DNA from: Jatrophihabitans sp.
Lineage (GTDB): Bacteria; Actinomycetota; Actinomycetes; Mycobacteriales; Jatrophihabitantaceae
NCBI GenBank assembly: GCA_036389035.1
Contig: DASVQQ010000011.1
Location: 372,001 to 436,000 of the forward strand
DNA: 64,000 bases
Reading direction: 5' to 3'
The notes beneath the pieces were generated by a model that searched no databases, was not told the DNA's origin, and saw nothing but the letters and a program-made list of their open reading frames with translations. Made by a program: the position numbers and the translations under genes. Of this stretch, positions 36,195-45,382 are shown piece after piece. Numbering within the stretch: position 1 is the first letter of the stretch; each line of letters begins with the position of its first letter.

Positions 36195-38000
36195 TCATGG
36201 CAACGCATCGCCTGAGCGCAGCTCGGGATGGAGCTGGCGCAGGGGAGGGCAATCGACGAGCAGAGGCAGGAACTCACCCGTCCCCACCACCTGCCCCGCC
36301 TCCAGCATCACCACGATGTCGGCTCGCATGAGAGTCGGAAGCTTGTTCGTGACGATCAGGAGAGTCTGACCCGACGCCTGAGCACTGGTGATCAACCGGT
36401 CCCACAACACCGTCTCGGTCTGCACGTCCAAGGCGGCGGACACGTCGTCGATGACCAACAGGTCAGCTTCGCGGGCTAGCATCCGCGCCGCGGCCAGGCG
36501 GTGACGTTGCCCGCCCGAGAGCAGGTAGCCACGAGGTCCCACCGCCGTGTCGAAACCCTCGGGCATCGCCGCGAGGTCTTGCTCGAAGACCGCCCGGTAG
36601 GCCGCATCGCGCTCGATATCGCCGTCGCTGGGGAGACCGAGCAGGATGTTCTGCCGGACGGTGTCACTGAAAAATTGCGGGTTCTGCGGCAGATAGGCGC
36701 ACCGCGGGGGTTTCAGGAAGCTGGCGGGATCAGCAATCGGTTCGCCGTTCCAGTACACCGTCCCGGCGTCGGCCGGCAGCATTCCCAGCAGACACTGGAC
36801 GAGGGTGCTCTTGCCAGATCCGACTTGGCCGGTGATGACCGTCATCGAGCCCCGGACGAGCGCCAGGTCGACGTCCCGCAGCGCGAACCCGTCCGGTCCG
36901 TACCGGTAGGACAAGCCGCGTATCTCGAGCTGCCGCAGCTCATCCGCGGAGGAGCCCGGATGTTTGTCCGCCGTTGCCTCGGGAGGCCCGCCGCGCAGGT
37001 ACAGCGGGCGGCGCCGACCCAGCTCTGCGATGTGCTCGCCTTGCTGCAACGCGGCCAATCGCTCGGCGGAAACCCTGGCCTGCCGCCATTGTCGTAGGAA
37101 GTCGCCGAGCACGACGACGCCAATCCCCACCTCCTGCAGCAGGTAGGTGAACAGCGCGAGGTCACCCACCGTGAAATCGCCCTGGCGGAAGTCGTCGGTT
37201 GAGACGAGGAGGATGAGGCCGACGCCAAGAGCCAGGACGAAAGCCGATGAGGAGTGCAGGACTGCGACGAAGACGTTGTCGCGGACGGCGGCCTGGCGCC
37301 GCACCCTGTTGTGCTGGACCAGCCGCGCGATCACATGACTTTGTGCTCCGCTAAGCTTGATCAGCTGAATATTGGCGAAGATTTCCTGTAGGAAACCCGA
37401 CACCTCACCGGCTGCCTGCCTGCTGCGCCTCCGAAACCGGTTGATGCGCTGCCCGGCGCTGTAGCTGATCAGTATGACGCCGAGTACTGGCAGCAGTACG
37501 AGCACGGTCACTCGTAGGTTGATATGCACCATCACCGCGACCGCCACCGTCGTGAACGACAACGACGAGGTCAGATTCGTCAGGCCGCCGCGCTTGCACA
37601 GCGCCTCCACGACCTCACGCACATCTTCCATGAACCGGTTCAGCGCATCGCCGACCGGCGTGGGCAGCGCGCGTGCCGCCGGCAGCGACATTATCCGGTC
37701 GAACAGGTTTTGCCGCAGCAGTGCCAGCAGGACACCGCGGAGGGCGGTGTCGGCGGCCATCCACCCGATGCCGAGACCAACGTGAACGGCTTTGACAAGC
37801 ATCAAGGCCACGATCAGCCAGATGGCGAGGGTTTCGCCCTCGGGCGCTGCTAGGCGGTCGAGGACCTGTTTGGCGATGAGGCCCGGTATTATGCCTACGA
37901 GGAAGAACGCCGCTCCGATGGCGGCGTCTGCGAGGAACGCCCAGCGGTGCTGCCGCAGCAGCACGAGAGGCAGCCGCCTCGCGCGGTCCCGGGTCAGCAT
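36195..38000 (-). CDS. ABC exporter, fused permease-ATPase, half with degenerate Walker B (heterodimer partner)
   Basis: 601 residues: six-helix ABC exporter membrane domain (~20-310), then an ATPase with Walker A 'GQVGSGKST' and signature 'LSGGQRHRLAAARML'. After Walker B the catalytic Glu is replaced by Asp ('VIDDVSAALD'). Its start overlaps the stop of the partner gene by 7 nt. The two form a heterodimer with one consensus and one degenerate ATP site: this signature pairs with the partner's intact Walker B. It is the last gene of the leftward block and is inferred to export the cluster product. Confidence 0.87.
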   Translation of the reverse strand: MLTRDRARRLPLVLLRQHRWAFLADAAIGAAFFLVGIIPGLIAKQVLDRLAAPEGETLAIWLIVALMLVKAVHVGLGIGWMAADTALRGVLLALLRQNLFDRIMSLPAARALPTPVGDALNRFMEDVREVVEALCKRGGLTNLTSSLSFTTVAVAVMVHINLRVTVLVLLPVLGVILISYSAGQRINRFRRRSRQAAGEVSGFLQEIFANIQLIKLSGAQSHVIARLVQHNRVRRQAAVRDNVFVAVLHSSSAFVLALGVGLILLVSTDDFRQGDFTVGDLALFTYLLQEVGIGVVVLGDFLRQWRQARVSAERLAALQQGEHIAELGRRRPLYLRGGPPEATADKHPGSSADELRQLEIRGLSYRYGPDGFALRDVDLALVRGSMTVITGQVGSGKSTLVQCLLGMLPADAGTVYWNGEPIADPASFLKPPRCAYLPQNPQFFSDTVRQNILLGLPSDGDIERDAAYRAVFEQDLAAMPEGFDTAVGPRGYLLSGGQRHRLAAARMLAREADLLVIDDVSAALDVQTETVLWDRLITSAQASGQTLLIVTNKLPTLMRADIVVMLEAGQVVGTGEFLPLLVDCPPLRQLHPELRSGDALP

Positions 38001-39862
38001 GACCGCTCGCCGCCCGGTGTGGCCTCAAGGTCGTTCACACCGTGAGCTAGCAGTCGGCTGAACCTCGACCGAGGATTCGCGACGAGGTCGAGGCGCCGGC
38101 CATACTCGGCGACCTGCCCGTCCTCCAGAAGGAGGATCCAGTCGGCTTCGGTGATAGTCGACAGTCGATGCGCGACCACGACCCCGGTCCGGCCGGTCAA
38201 CAGCTTGGTCATGGCTTGCCTGACCAATTGCTCCGTGGCGGGATCCAGACGCGATGACGCCTCGTCCAGCAGGACCACGGCCGGGTCGCTCAGGAACGCC
38301 CGGACGAATGAGACGAGCTGCTCCTCGCCGGCGGACAGGCCGGAGCCGCCTGGCACTAACACCGTGTCGAATCCGGCGGGTAACCGTTCCAGCCAGCCGC
38401 TCATTCCGAGTTCCTCGAATGCGCGACGCACCTCCGCATCGGACCGGGACTGGTCGAAGATGGTGACGTTGTTCCGCAGCGTCGTCTTGAACAGCTGCAC
38501 TTCCTGCGGGATCACGACCACTCGCTCCCGGATGCCGGGACGGTCGATGGCGGCGATATCCACGTCGTTCAGCAGGATCGTGCCGCCGGTCGGCGCGTAC
38601 AGGGCGGCCAGCAGCCGCACGAGCGTGCTCTTGCCGCTGCCGGTGCGGCCCACAACTCCGAGGGTGTCCCCGGCGGGCAACACGATGTCGATGTCGCGGA
38701 GCGCGGCGGGCAACTCCGGGGAATAACGGAAGCTCATTCGGCGAAGTTCGATGCGTACGGGCCCCGGCGGAAAGGGTCGTCGGTCGCCCATCGGCGTCGT
38801 GCCCGGAAGGTCCAGGAGCTGCTGCAGCCGCCCTACGCAGGAAGCGGCCGCCTGGTAGTCCTGAACTTGATAGGCCATCTGGTCCAACGGCTGCATCATT
38901 TGCTGGGTGTAGAGAAAGACCAGGAAGACCGTGCCGATGGTCATCGCACCAACGGAATAGAGATGTGTCGACCAGAGCAACGCCACCGCGGTGCCCGACC
39001 AGGCGGCGAAGGAGGCCGCGGCCCACAGCGCGATGATGCCCCAGATGCCGGCCGACTGCTCTGCGCGAAAGACTTCCCGGGTGGCGCCGGACAGTCGCTG
39101 TCGCGTGTACGCCAGGCCACCCACGCCCTGAACGTCGGGCGCGGCGGTCAGTGCCTCCTCGAGAAAGCCGCTTAGGCCAGCGGATGCCTGGCGGAAACGG
39201 TTGAACGACGTCCGACCCAGCCGGGCGAGCCGGCGCAGCGCCAGCGTGACGAGGACGGTGAGGACACCGATGCTGACACCGATCCGCCAGTCGACCAAGA
39301 GGAGCGCGACGATCAACCCAGCCAGCAGCAACACTTGCCCTACCACCATCATCACGAATCGGGACAAGAAGTTCGCCAGCAAATTGACGTCGCCTTCGAT
39401 CCTCTCCACCATGTCACCGGGGCGGGTGGCGTTGTGAAAGTCCATGCCTAGCGTCAGACAGTGCTGGGTGACGTCGACGCGAACCTGGTCCATGACCGTC
39501 CGCGCCAGGCGCTCAGCCACTGCCGCTTCGCCGACGGCGGCCAGCTGAACCACCAGACTGACGAGCAGGTACCCGCTCACCAGTATCGCCGCGGACGCCA
39601 CGGGCGGGGCGGATCGAGTCATCTCCTGATCGATGTACTGCCGAATCAGCAACGGTGACAACAGGCTGAGCCCGACACCACCGAATAAAGTCAGCGCCAG
39701 AACTGTGATTGCTAGTGGATGCCGGCCTAAACGGCGCGTAGCGAAGCGCCAGGTCATCCCCCGGCCTGGCGACGGCGAACCCGGTGCGGCCGTCGCATTT
39801 CCCTGCGGATCTACGGTATCGGCGTGCGTAGTGGGATCCGCGGTTTGCGATAACTCCTTCAC
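37994..39862 (-). CDS. ABC exporter, fused permease-ATPase, half with deviant signature (heterodimer partner)
   Basis: 622 residues from GTG 39862. N-terminal ~35 residues are polar, then six membrane helices and an ATPase with Walker A 'GRTGSGKST' and intact Walker B/Glu 'VVLLDEASSRLD'. The signature deviates ('LSAGEEQLVSF' in place of LSGGQ). Together with the next gene this gives the asymmetric sites known from heterodimeric exporters of the TM287/288 type. It is cotranscribed with the carrier-thioesterase gene (145-bp gap). Confidence 0.87.
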   Translation of the reverse strand: MKELSQTADPTTHADTVDPQGNATAAPGSPSPGRGMTWRFATRRLGRHPLAITVLALTLFGGVGLSLLSPLLIRQYIDQEMTRSAPPVASAAILVSGYLLVSLVVQLAAVGEAAVAERLARTVMDQVRVDVTQHCLTLGMDFHNATRPGDMVERIEGDVNLLANFLSRFVMMVVGQVLLLAGLIVALLLVDWRIGVSIGVLTVLVTLALRRLARLGRTSFNRFRQASAGLSGFLEEALTAAPDVQGVGGLAYTRQRLSGATREVFRAEQSAGIWGIIALWAAASFAAWSGTAVALLWSTHLYSVGAMTIGTVFLVFLYTQQMMQPLDQMAYQVQDYQAAASCVGRLQQLLDLPGTTPMGDRRPFPPGPVRIELRRMSFRYSPELPAALRDIDIVLPAGDTLGVVGRTGSGKSTLVRLLAALYAPTGGTILLNDVDIAAIDRPGIRERVVVIPQEVQLFKTTLRNNVTIFDQSRSDAEVRRAFEELGMSGWLERLPAGFDTVLVPGGSGLSAGEEQLVSFVRAFLSDPAVVLLDEASSRLDPATEQLVRQAMTKLLTGRTGVVVAHRLSTITEADWILLLEDGQVAEYGRRLDLVANPRSRFSRLLAHGVNDLEATPGGERSC

Positions 39863-40007
39863 GGATGGACGCTGGTCGTGTCGTCGGCCACGATCGCTAT
39901 TCCAATCGCCTTGGTGCTGGATAAGCCTGCATCGGCATTCGGCGGCGCCGCATCAAGCCCAAGCGCGCAGGAGCAAGCAACCGTCGTGATACCAAGGCCA
40001 TAGCTCG

Positions 40008-41168
40008 TCACGGCCGAAGCCAAGAGGGCCGGAGTGGCTCAACGGGACTCTCCACGAGTCCAGGGGATTGGCCCAGCGCGTTCGCGAATAGTTCGGCGAG
40101 CTCAGGCGAAAGGAGCGCGGTGAAATGGTCTCCCGGCACCCGGAGCAGCTCTACCGGCCCGTGGAAGAAGGAACGACACTGTTCCAGAACTCGTCCACCG
40201 CCTTGCCGCTCGTATTGACTCGACACGACGACCGTCACAGGCGCATCGATCGTCGGCGGCTCGTGCTGCGAGGCCGCCACCATCAATCTGAAAAATGATG
40301 CGTAATCGCGGAACAACAGCGCGCGCTCGCTGTCGTGAAGTTCGAAGTTGTCGTCAAGCCGAGCAAACAATTCGACGTGCGGTTTCAGTGCGGACAGCAG
40401 CTCGGGCAACTGGTCCGCGCGCCTCCGGTCCACCGAAGTACGGCGGAACTCGTCGATGTCGTCCAGAACCTTGAGCAAGTCAGGATTGTTGCGAAGGTCC
40501 TCAGAAGACAGTTCCAGGAGCTGCGACATCCGCGCCGACCGTACGTGCGGTTGAAGCGCCGGGTCCACGAGGATGAGGCGCCGCACCGGTCGGCCTTGCC
40601 GCTCGCGGCGCGCAACCGCCTCTATCGCGAGGTCCGCCGCCACAGAGTAAGCAGCCACTACTGGGCTCTCGGACAGCCAGCGGCGCACGGGCGCTGGATA
40701 CTGCGCCAATAGGTCTGAGACCGAGACCAGGGGGGAGTCCTCCCGGACGTCCGGGGGCTCGACGGTACACACCACGGCCTGAGCGGTCGGCGGCAAGAGA
40801 CTCAGTATCACGCTGACCCGACCGAACGGAAGGAGTAACGGCACCTGCCTCGAAAGGTCGCCATCCCAACTTCTGGAACCGCCATCACCAGCACCCCGCT
40901 TCTCACGGGCTAGCCGCGCGAGGTCCTGTACGGTCGGCCGCAGAAGGAATCGTTCCAGCGCCACCTTCACGCCGGTTTCCTCGGCGACCCTCCCTATGAT
41001 GCGCAGAGCGTCGATGGAGGTAGCGCCGATCTCGAGGAGATTTTCCCAGGGGCGGACACTGGTCCTCAGTGTCTGCTCGACTATGAACCAGATAGTTGAT
41101 TCCACCACATCGATGGGGACACGAGAGTTAGGGTCGTTGTTCTCCCGCATCGCTGAGTCGGCGTTCAC
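40008..41168 (-). CDS. Carrier protein-thioesterase didomain (NRPS PCP-TE)
   Basis: 386 residues from GTG 41168 (AAAGGAT upstream). Residues ~20-90 are a peptidyl carrier domain with the phosphopantetheine serine S51 in 'LLEIGATSIDAL'. Residues ~105-375 are an alpha/beta-hydrolase thioesterase: the nucleophile is S175 in 'VAAYSVAADLA' (in place of the usual GxSxG), and the catalytic His is in 'VPGDHFTALL'. It should hold the growing chain and release it by hydrolysis or transfer. It starts 30 bp after the stop of the adenylation gene. Confidence 0.85.
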   Translation of the reverse strand: MNADSAMRENNDPNSRVPIDVVESTIWFIVEQTLRTSVRPWENLLEIGATSIDALRIIGRVAEETGVKVALERFLLRPTVQDLARLAREKRGAGDGGSRSWDGDLSRQVPLLLPFGRVSVILSLLPPTAQAVVCTVEPPDVREDSPLVSVSDLLAQYPAPVRRWLSESPVVAAYSVAADLAIEAVARRERQGRPVRRLILVDPALQPHVRSARMSQLLELSSEDLRNNPDLLKVLDDIDEFRRTSVDRRRADQLPELLSALKPHVELFARLDDNFELHDSERALLFRDYASFFRLMVAASQHEPPTIDAPVTVVVSSQYERQGGGRVLEQCRSFFHGPVELLRVPGDHFTALLSPELAELFANALGQSPGLVESPVEPLRPSWLRP

Positions 41169-41198
41169 GCGTCGTATCCTTTTGGGTGGTGGAATGGA

Positions 41199-42626
41199 TT
41201 ATCGAGTTAGCGCCTGGTAATCGATCTTGCCCGAGGTGAGGCGGGGAAGGGCCGCTACTTCATGGACTCTGAAGGCGGAGTATGGCAACACGAAGTCAGC
41301 CGCCAAACGCCGAACGGAGGAATAGTATTCCTTTGGTGGGCATTCGGCGAATAACACAACACAGTCACCCCCATCAACCGCGGCGGTCGAACTGACCGTG
41401 CCTAGGCGCAATTCCAGGTCGTCGAGCCCGAGCCGCTTTCCCATGATCTTGCTGATTCGTTTAGTCCGGCCAACGAGATACAAATAGCCGTCCCGCAGAA
41501 AGCCCAGATCCCCGGTGGCCAGGCGGCCGCCAAGCTGATCGCCCAGCGACAAGTCTTGGCGCGTGCTCGCATACCCGTGCATGACGTTCGGCCCCTCGTA
41601 CCAGACCTGGCCCACGATGCCGTCAGGCTGAGGGAGCCCCACCTCATCCCGTATGTCAATGCTGCCGCCTGGTATGGCTGTACCGACAGAGCCGATACGG
41701 CCAGGCTCGCTCTGCGGGTCCAGACAGGCAATCCGCGCGGTGGCCTCGGTCTGGCCATACATCACAAAGAATCGAGCTCCGGCGCCATCTAGGGCGGCGG
41801 AGTACAACCGGACCAACTCATCACGCAGATGGCCGCCAGCCTGGGTCATCACCCGCATCCTCGGCAGTCCCGCGATCTGGGGAAGACGGCGGGCCAACGT
41901 CTCGTAGGTCGCCGGCACGCCGGCAAAGCTTGTGCAGCCGTCACGGGCAAAGTGTCGCCAGAACGATTGGCTGCTCGGAGCATCCGCGGAAAGCGCCACG
42001 GATGCGCCGCGGATTAGGTGACTGTTGAGCACCGAGAGCCCGTAAGAATAGTGCAGTGGCAGTGAGGTCGCCGCGCGATCGGACGGCTTGATATCAAGCG
42101 TCTCGGCGATTGCAAGCGCGTTGCTCACCACCCCTGCATGGGACAGGCGGACCGACTTGCTACCGCCGGTCGTCCCAGAGGTGAGTAGCACGAGCGCGAG
42201 GTCAGCATCAATGGCGGCGCCTGGCCGACTGTGCGCGCGCCAGATCGCGGTGGCGGGCTCGGGCCGACCCACGAGCCCGTAACGGTTGGCGACATCTGTC
42301 TCCGGCAGGGCACCCGGGCCAACGACGAACTCGGGTTGGTACGCCGTTAGGAAGCCGTCCAGAGCGGCGGAGTCGATCGCCGGATCAAGCAGAGCGACCG
42401 CGTGGCCGGCCTCCCAGGCCGCGAGGTACGCAAGCGCAGTCGACAAGACATTCGCGCCCAGACACACCACGAGCACTTTGTCGGGGGAGGAGAAAACCCG
42501 CAGCCAGTCTTCCAACAAACGACGCACTGTTGCATAAGAAAGCTCTTCGCCATCGGGCAGAACAAATACGGTAGAATCCCGTCGGTAACCGGCGGCCTCA
42601 AGCGGTGAGGTCTGTACAAGCATCAT
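41199..42626 (-). CDS. Stand-alone adenylation protein (ANL superfamily)
   Basis: 475 residues with the complete ANL core: 'LVLLTSGTTGGSKSVRLSH' (P-loop), 'YGQTEA', 'LATGDLGFLRDGYLYLVGR' (hinge Asp), and the catalytic lysine in 'PRLTSGKIDYQAL'. No carrier domain is attached, so it must load a carrier in trans, most simply the PCP-TE made by the next gene. Amino or aryl acid specificity cannot be read reliably. ATG 42626 and ATG 42623 are adjacent; the GGAG spacing suits the second better. First gene of the leftward block. Confidence 0.87.
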   Translation of the reverse strand: MMLVQTSPLEAAGYRRDSTVFVLPDGEELSYATVRRLLEDWLRVFSSPDKVLVVCLGANVLSTALAYLAAWEAGHAVALLDPAIDSAALDGFLTAYQPEFVVGPGALPETDVANRYGLVGRPEPATAIWRAHSRPGAAIDADLALVLLTSGTTGGSKSVRLSHAGVVSNALAIAETLDIKPSDRAATSLPLHYSYGLSVLNSHLIRGASVALSADAPSSQSFWRHFARDGCTSFAGVPATYETLARRLPQIAGLPRMRVMTQAGGHLRDELVRLYSAALDGAGARFFVMYGQTEATARIACLDPQSEPGRIGSVGTAIPGGSIDIRDEVGLPQPDGIVGQVWYEGPNVMHGYASTRQDLSLGDQLGGRLATGDLGFLRDGYLYLVGRTKRISKIMGKRLGLDDLELRLGTVSSTAAVDGGDCVVLFAECPPKEYYSSVRRLAADFVLPYSAFRVHEVAALPRLTSGKIDYQALTR

Positions 42627-43191
42627 ATCTCCACTATAAATAGCACCGGCTAGCGCCGCTTCGGCGCCGCCGCCACTAGAAAATCAAGGGGGAATAGAGC
42701 ATCGCTTGACGCGTCGCTACATCGCTTTCGATCGACTGCTCTCGGTTGAGTTGCTTCCGCCGTATGTGGTAGAACCCGCCCCAGGGAATATTGTATAGAT
42801 TATACACCTCGATATCGCAACCGGTATCGATGCGCAATCCACTATGGCCTTGCAAGCTCTCGACTGTCGAGCCGTTAACGTGGGCAATCGTTCGACATGG
42901 CGCAGGACCAGCGCTCCGGCACGGTCGTGAGGTACCCGTCTTGAGGTCTCTGGACCAGACGCCTGCCAGTGAGAGCAGGGCGTGGGTCCAACGGTCCCGG
43001 CCGCTGCTCGACCGGTTTGGCGACCCGGGCGGTACCGTAATCACGGTGGACGCTCTGCACTGCCCCACGCGACCACAACGCCAGCCGTCCGTCTCGCCGC
43101 ATGACTCAGCGGCCACCGCCCATCGAGAACGAAGATCTACTAGTGCTTGGGCGGCGAGCGTGAAGTCTGCAGCAATTCTCAGGAGCCACTT
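42627..43191. other. Divergent intergenic region of the biosynthetic cluster
   Basis: 565 bp between two divergent adenylation genes. The left part (42627-42850) is clearly A/T-richer than the cluster and holds the palindrome at 42792. A minus-strand frame ending at 42676 (tail 'IDTGCDIEVYNLYNIPWGG') is open for ~200 codons but has no good start and looks non-coding upstream, so it is not called. Promoters for both directions are expected here; none is clear by consensus. Confidence 0.5.
42792..42806. promoter_or_regulatory. Inverted repeat TGTATA-GAT-TATACA between divergent operons
   Basis: Perfect 6-3-6 inverted repeat in an A/T-rich patch, 166 bp upstream of the leftward and 386 bp upstream of the rightward operon. 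Candidate operator for a cluster regulator; no regulator gene is present in the part of the cluster seen. Confidence 0.45.
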
Positions 43192-44682
43192 GTGGATCTG
43201 ACCGCTCGCGACCGTATCGAGGAGATAGCGCGGAACCGGCCAGGCGACCCAGCTCTGATCGGCTTCGACGCGGATCTGACACCTCAACGGGTCAGCTGGC
43301 TGGAGTTCGCCACAGAGGTAGGCCGAATCTCAGATGCGATGCAGGCCCAGGTAGGGGGTGACCCTCAGCCACCCGTCATCGCGGTGGACGCCGCGAACAC
43401 CACGGCCTCGGTGTTGCACATCGTAGCGACGCTCTGCGCGGGGATGACGCTACTGCCACTTAACGCCAAGGCGCCCAAGGCAGAGCGCCAACGCCTACTC
43501 GACCTCGTCGCAGCCGAGCACGGGCCGGTCCTAGGGATTAACGACAACCTTGCGCTGTATCCCCGCGCGGAGCCGGCAAGGCGATCCGGCGCTGCCACAG
43601 ATCTAGGAGAACATAGGCACAGCTCGTTCCTACTTCCTACCGGGGGAAGCTCTGGAACCATCAAGGTGACGGCGCACCCGGGCCCCTTCGGCTACAACGC
43701 AGCGCGGGTGCCTTCGCCATTTCTCCGCCAACTCGGCTGGCGGTCCGGCCAACGGCAGCTCGCAGTCGGACCGTTGCATCACGCTGGCCCGTTCCTGACC
43801 TTGTTGGATGGCGTATGGGATGCGAATACTGTGATCCTTCAACCCGTCTTCTCGCCACAGTGGTCGATCCAGCTGATTCAGGAGCAGGCCGTGGAATGGG
43901 TTCAGCTGACTCCCTCCTACATGCGGGCCATTGTCCAGCTGGCTGACCCGAAACCGACTTCATTCGCCACTGTGCGCGCGGTTGTGCACACTGCCGCCGC
44001 ATGTGACGACATGACTAAGCGGGCATGGATCGATCTGGTGGGTCCGAGTCGGCTATACGAGTACTACGGCGCGACCGAACAGGTCGGCGTTGCTGCTGTG
44101 CGGGGTGATCAATGGTTGATCCGGCCAGGCACGGTGGGCAAGGGAGTATTCACCCAGATCCGCATCCTCGATGAGGCGGGCAGGCGCATGCCGCCGCGAG
44201 CCGTCGGGCGGGTGTTCATGCGTTCAGCGCACGGCTACCACAGCCGCCACTCTGCGGGCGAGGGGCACATCGAGTCTACCGTGGACGGGTTCAAGAGCGT
44301 TGGTGATCATGGCTGGTTGGACGAGGACGGTTATCTGTTCTTGGTGCCACGTCGCGACGATATGATCAATGTCGGCGGAGAGAACGTTTATGCGGCCGAA
44401 GTGGAGGCAGTGCTCCTCGAACACCCTCGGGTGAGAGATGCGGTCGCGGTAGCGATGCCCGATGCTGACCTCGGCTGTGTGGTGCGTGTCTACGCGACAA
44501 CCCAGGATGGGGAAGCCGCAGATATCGAGAGCTTGCTGATTCACTGCCGGCGTCGCTTGGCCGGGCACAAAGTGCCTCGACGCATCGATATCGTTGATGA
44601 GGTGCCAAGGTCCCCCGCGGGTAAACTGGAACGCTGGCGGCTAAGTAGCACACAGCCGGACGCGCCCACTAGCCCAACGTAG
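43192..44682 (+). CDS. Acyl/aminoacyl-adenylating enzyme (ANL superfamily)
   Basis: 496 residues from GTG 43192, with AGGAG six bases upstream; a start at 43147 has no such site. The P-loop is 'LLPTGGSSGTIKVTAH', then 'YEYYGATEQVGV', 'VGDHGWLDEDGYLFLVPR' with the hinge Asp, 'DDMINVGGENVYAAEVEAVL', and the catalytic lysine in 'PRSPAGKLERW'. The Gly-Gly-Glu-Asn-Val-Tyr block is closer to acyl-CoA ligases than to classical NRPS A domains, so the substrate may be an aryl or fatty acid. First gene of the rightward block; the partner carrier is probably the next gene. Confidence 0.85.
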   Translation: MDLTARDRIEEIARNRPGDPALIGFDADLTPQRVSWLEFATEVGRISDAMQAQVGGDPQPPVIAVDAANTTASVLHIVATLCAGMTLLPLNAKAPKAERQRLLDLVAAEHGPVLGINDNLALYPRAEPARRSGAATDLGEHRHSSFLLPTGGSSGTIKVTAHPGPFGYNAARVPSPFLRQLGWRSGQRQLAVGPLHHAGPFLTLLDGVWDANTVILQPVFSPQWSIQLIQEQAVEWVQLTPSYMRAIVQLADPKPTSFATVRAVVHTAAACDDMTKRAWIDLVGPSRLYEYYGATEQVGVAAVRGDQWLIRPGTVGKGVFTQIRILDEAGRRMPPRAVGRVFMRSAHGYHSRHSAGEGHIESTVDGFKSVGDHGWLDEDGYLFLVPRRDDMINVGGENVYAAEVEAVLLEHPRVRDAVAVAMPDADLGCVVRVYATTQDGEAADIESLLIHCRRRLAGHKVPRRIDIVDEVPRSPAGKLERWRLSSTQPDAPTSPT

Positions 44683-44701
44683 ATCGCAAGGAAGGGACTA
44701 C

Positions 44702-45268
44702 ATGTCACCCCGCATCACAGATCTAGAGCCGGTTATAGCCCAGCATCCAGACGTCCGGGAAGTGGCGATCGTGGACCTGCCGGAGGCGGATTCGCTGGCA
44801 GCGCGGCGGGTGGCTGTCGTGGTCCCTCGAGATTTCGCCAGTGCGCCAGAGATCCGCGAATTTGCTTGGGAGACGCTTGGTGATGAAGAGGCGCCCGACG
44901 GCGTGTTGCTCGTGCGCCAGCTTCCGATAGCGGCAGACGGCGCTGTCGATCTCCTCGCGCTGCGACGGTGGATCGACGAAGAGCCCGACAGCCTGTCCGT
45001 GTACCTTCCACCGACGACGTCGACTGAGAACGAACTTGCCGTGCTATTTGCGGAGTTACTAGGCAAGCGGCGGGTAGGGGTTAACGACGATTTCCTGGAG
45101 CAAGGCGGCAATTCGTCGATCGCGATCGAGGCGATAAACCTCATCGAGGAGCGGCTTGGCGTCCGACTCGGCCTTGAGGAATTCTTCGACGGAGGGAGAA
45201 TTCGTACACTGGCGGTGCTGACCGACCAAAAACGACAAGCGGATCCGAAGGCGGATGATAAATCGTAG
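44702..45268 (+). CDS. Adenylation C-terminal-like domain (inactive) fused to a carrier domain
   Basis: 188 residues, GGAAGGGA upstream of ATG 44702. Residues ~5-90 resemble the mobile C-terminal subdomain of an adenylation enzyme ('EPVIAQHPDVREVAIVDLPE'), but where the catalytic lysine is expected ('PNGKVDR' in the family) it reads 'AADGAVDL', with Ala81. Residues ~105-185 are a carrier domain with phosphopantetheine serine S138 in 'LEQGGNSSIAIEA'. The first part may be a docking or scaffold piece. The gene lies 19 bp after the second adenylation gene. Confidence 0.8.
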   Translation: MSPRITDLEPVIAQHPDVREVAIVDLPEADSLAARRVAVVVPRDFASAPEIREFAWETLGDEEAPDGVLLVRQLPIAADGAVDLLALRRWIDEEPDSLSVYLPPTTSTENELAVLFAELLGKRRVGVNDDFLEQGGNSSIAIEAINLIEERLGVRLGLEEFFDGGRIRTLAVLTDQKRQADPKADDKS

Positions 45269-45382
45269 TGCGTCATTTTCCGCCGTCCGGAAGCCGAGCG
45301 GACACTCTTCGCACTCGTTTTCGGAGCGCATGTCTCACCGGGGAAGATAGCTACCTCCGTACGTGGATTCCCGCTGGAAGGC

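Noticed and set aside
42676..43287. 203-codon minus-strand frame in the divergent intergenic region
   Set aside because: It overlaps the start of the adenylation gene at 43192, has no ribosome binding site, and most of it has non-protein-like composition. Only its A/T-rich end looks unusual, and that fits a promoter region.
44702..45268. Truncated full adenylation gene
   Set aside because: The gene has its own strong ribosome binding site and a complete carrier domain, and the preceding adenylation gene is complete with its own C-terminal subdomain, so this is a separate protein, not a fragment.
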